The position numbers and the translations under genes are program-made. A stretch of DNA of 64,000 nucleotides, from NCBI GenBank assembly GCA_963825765.1, contig CAWGUU010000003.1, forward strand, positions 310,001 to 374,000, given 5' to 3'. This document shows positions 62,689 to 64,000 of the stretch, in pieces. This DNA is from CAWGUU01 sp963825765 (GTDB lineage Bacteria > Actinomycetota > Acidimicrobiia > Acidimicrobiales > AC-14). Under the pieces are notes generated by a model. It worked only from the letters and a program-made list of their open reading frames with translations. It was not told where the DNA came from and searched no databases. How positions within the stretch are numbered: the stretch's first letter is position 1; every line of letters starts with the position of its first letter.

Positions 62689-63663
62689 CTACAACCTTTC
62701 TGCGACGGCGTCGCCGATCTCGGTGGTGGTGCCGGCAAGGGAGCTGACAGCGGCGCACGCTTCGGTGATGCGGCTGCCGGCGTCGCCCTCGCCGAGGAAC
62801 TCCAACATCATGGCCGCCGAGCGGATCGCCGCCAGCGGATTTGCCCGCCCGGTGCCGACCAGGTCGGGCGCCGACCCGTGCACCGGCTCGAAGAGCGACG
62901 GACCGGAGCGGTCCGGGTTGAGGTTGGCCGAGGCGGCCTGGCCGATGCCGCCGGCGACGGCCCCTCCAAGGTCGGTGAGGATGTCGCCGAACAGGTTGTC
63001 GGTGACGATCACGTCGAACCGGGCCGGGGACTCGACCAGGTGGATGCAGGCGGCGTCGACGTGGCAGTAGGCGGTGGTGACGTCGGGGTACTCGACGGCG
63101 ACCTCGTCGACGGTGCGCTGCCACAGGTCACCCGCATAGGTCAGCACGTTGGTCTTGTGAACGAGCGTCAGGTGATGGCGAGCCCGCCCGCCGGCCAGGT
63201 TGAAGGCGAAGCGGACGCAGCGCTCGACGCCGCGCCGGGTGTTGACCGAACCCTGGGTGGCCACCTCGAACGGTGTGCCCCGACGGAGGACCCCACCCTC
63301 GCCCGTGTACGGCCCTTCCGTGTTCTCCCGGACCACGACCAGATCGATGCCGGGCGCCACGAAGGGGCGCAGGTTGACGTACAGGTCGAGCTCGAAGCGC
63401 AGGCGCAGCAGCAGGCCGCGCTCGATCAGGCCAGGCGGGATCCCGGGCGTCCCCACCGCCCCCAGGAGGATGGCGTCGAGCTCGCGCAGCTCGTCGAGGA
63501 CGGCGTCGGGCAGGATCTCGCCGGTGCGCAGGTACCGCCCGCCACCGAGGTCGTAGTCGACGGTGTGGAGGTCGACGCCCGCCGCCCGCACCGCCTTGAG
63601 GGCCTCGGCGACGACGTCGGGCCCGATCCCGTCCCCTCCGATGACACCGACCTTGTAGCCCAC
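62689..63663 (-). CDS. leuB: 3-isopropylmalate dehydrogenase
   Basis: Oxidative decarboxylation of 3-isopropylmalate in leucine synthesis. The 324-residue protein from GTG 63663 (VGYKVGVIGGDGIGPDV) has RGLLLRLRFELDLYVNLRP, VVVRENTEGPYTGEGG, HKTNVLTYAGDLW, VTDNLFGDILTDLGG and FEPVHGSAPDLVGTGRANPLAAI. That is the beta-decarboxylating dehydrogenase set. Substrate among IPM, isocitrate and tartrate analogues is assigned mainly by its partner ilvE and length. The 5' leader contains a candidate attenuator. Confidence 0.92.
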   Translation of the reverse strand: MGYKVGVIGGDGIGPDVVAEALKAVRAAGVDLHTVDYDLGGGRYLRTGEILPDAVLDELRELDAILLGAVGTPGIPPGLIERGLLLRLRFELDLYVNLRPFVAPGIDLVVVRENTEGPYTGEGGVLRRGTPFEVATQGSVNTRRGVERCVRFAFNLAGGRARHHLTLVHKTNVLTYAGDLWQRTVDEVAVEYPDVTTAYCHVDAACIHLVESPARFDVIVTDNLFGDILTDLGGAVAGGIGQAASANLNPDRSGPSLFEPVHGSAPDLVGTGRANPLAAIRSAAMMLEFLGEGDAGSRITEACAAVSSLAGTTTEIGDAVAERL

Positions 63664-63675
63664 CAACCTGCCTCT

Positions 63676-63706
63676 GGAAAAAGAAAACCGCCCACCAGGT
63701 GGACGG
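63676..63706 (-). terminator. terminator-like hairpin in the leuB leader
   Basis: On the minus strand CCGTCCACC and GGTGGGCGG (63688-63706) form a GC-rich hairpin followed at once by TTTTCTTTTTCC (63676-63687), 13 nt before the leuB start. This is the pattern of an intrinsic terminator ahead of the gene it would control. Confidence 0.65.
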
Positions 63707-63709
63707 TCC

Positions 63710-63738
63710 AGCACACGCCTTGGAGCGCGGCGTGCGCT
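63710..63738 (-). promoter_or_regulatory. upstream hairpin of the leuB leader (possible pause/antiterminator)
   Basis: AGCGCACGCC and GGCGTGTGCT (minus strand) form a 10-bp stem with one G-U pair and a 9-nt loop, just after the leader-peptide stop and 4 nt before the terminator-like hairpin. Its 5' arm overlaps the stop codon of the leader peptide, so a ribosome there would prevent it forming. Confidence 0.55.
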
Positions 63739-63769
63739 ACGCGATTACGGGAATGGATGCCGGGGACAT
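63737..63769 (-). CDS. ten-residue leader peptide upstream of leuB
   Basis: ATG 63769 opens MSPASIPVIA and stops at TAG (63737-63739). TACACT lies about 9 nt upstream on the same strand and could make it leaderless. It ends in the run Ile-Pro-Val-Ile, two of three branched-chain codons, but contains no leucine. Together with the two hairpins that follow it looks like an attenuator leader, though the short peptide could also be chance. Confidence 0.45.
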   Translation of the reverse strand: MSPASIPVIA

Positions 63770-63810
63770 GCGCAACGAAGTGTAGCGAAAGCGGACCGTC
63801 ACCGGCACTG

Positions 63811-63816
63811 TAGCGT
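63811..63816 (+). promoter_or_regulatory. leaderless -10 for greA
   Basis: TAGCGT lies 7 nt before ATG 63824. The octamer TAGCGTCG is identical to the one before gltX (minus strand, 59703-59710), at the same distance from the start codon. Confidence 0.6.
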
Positions 63817-63823
63817 CGAAGGG

Positions 63824-64000
63824 ATGTCCGAGACCCACCTGTCCAGATCCGCGTACGAGCGGCTGAAGGAGGAGCTCGAGGACCTGTCCACACGCGGACG
63901 GGTCGACATCGCCCGCACCATCCAGACGGCTCGGGAGCTCGGCGACCTGAGCGAGAACGCCGACTACCACGCCGCCCGGGAGGATCAGGGCCGCATGGAG
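63824..64000 (+). CDS. greA: transcription elongation factor GreA (N-terminal part)
   Basis: GreA stimulates transcript cleavage in backtracked RNA polymerase. The 59 visible residues (MSETHLSRSAYERLKEELED, TRGRVDIARTIQTARELGD, SENADYHAAREDQGRME) match the GreA coiled-coil, including the conserved tip region GDLSENADYHAA with the two acidic residues. The C-terminal domain lies outside the window. Confidence 0.95.
   Translation, partial: MSETHLSRSAYERLKEELEDLSTRGRVDIARTIQTARELGDLSENADYHAAREDQGRME

Overview
This is high-GC bacterial chromosome from an actinobacterium. Evidence: dense genes with GTG/TTG starts, many leaderless promoters (TANNNT about 7 nt before the start codon), a DUF222/HNH (13E12-type) nuclease behind a GAACN4GTTC SOS box, PIN/VapBC and MazEF-like modules, a DrrAB-type ABC pair and an ECF sigma factor with a SnoaL-like tail. 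An Acidimicrobiia-like lineage is my best guess; it is inference only.

Layout. 1-10066 (minus strand): a carbon cassette read in the order beta-phosphoglucomutase-like HAD, GH65 phosphorylase, pgi, tkt, rpiB-tal fusion, gnd, zwf (cut by the window edge). It would turn a disaccharide plus phosphate into glucose-6-P and feed it to the pentose phosphate pathway for NADPH. 10193-14508: serine hydrolase, two back-to-back toxin-antitoxin modules, a DUF1059 protein, the SOS-box HNH protein and a GNAT. 14505-19823: a CydB-like/NDH-2 fusion, a K+ channel, a DUF1269 protein and glutamate decarboxylase, which together look like a proton/membrane-potential/acid group. 19983-22689: alpha-oxoamine synthase plus MFS exporter. 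22666-23693: a frameshifted AbiEi/DUF559-like gene flanked by two copies of one palindromic repeat. 23715-32970: signalling block (GGDEF-EAL protein; a tiny hydrophobic peptide, M48 protease and secreted-domain protein in one operon; two OmpR-type regulators converging on a large PAS histidine kinase). 33104-38316: SpeD-like decarboxylase, PPK2, TauE/SafE with an Rrf2 regulator, VapBC, a membrane protein. 38342-41815: a 1157-residue GlmS-like protein with a split glutaminase domain. 41864-46488: collagen-like secreted protein, ECF sigma factor overlapping a convergent STAS gene, a WS/DGAT-like acyltransferase and an alpha/beta hydrolase separated by a 15-bp minisatellite. 46489-50154: lower-GC accessory stretch with a one-TM protein and a TolB-like lipoprotein. 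50155-57417: membrane metallophosphoesterase-like protein with altered metal motifs, DUF2277, ABC exporter, and a 987-residue secreted Ig/cadherin-like protein. 57440-64000: housekeeping: terminator, tRNA-Glu, tRNA-Gln, ydcF, gltX, proS, a hypothetical, ilvE, leuB with a candidate attenuator leader, and the start of greA.

Three genes carry apparent frameshifts (9320-9326, about 2000, and the 22748-23580 gene). The first two are in core enzymes, so base-calling or assembly error is a live explanation. No transposase, integrase, phage gene, rRNA or CRISPR array was found. The candidates for something new are the CydB-NDH2 fusion, the peptide/M48 operon, the split-glutaminase GlmS relative, the repeat-bounded cassette, and the leuB leader.
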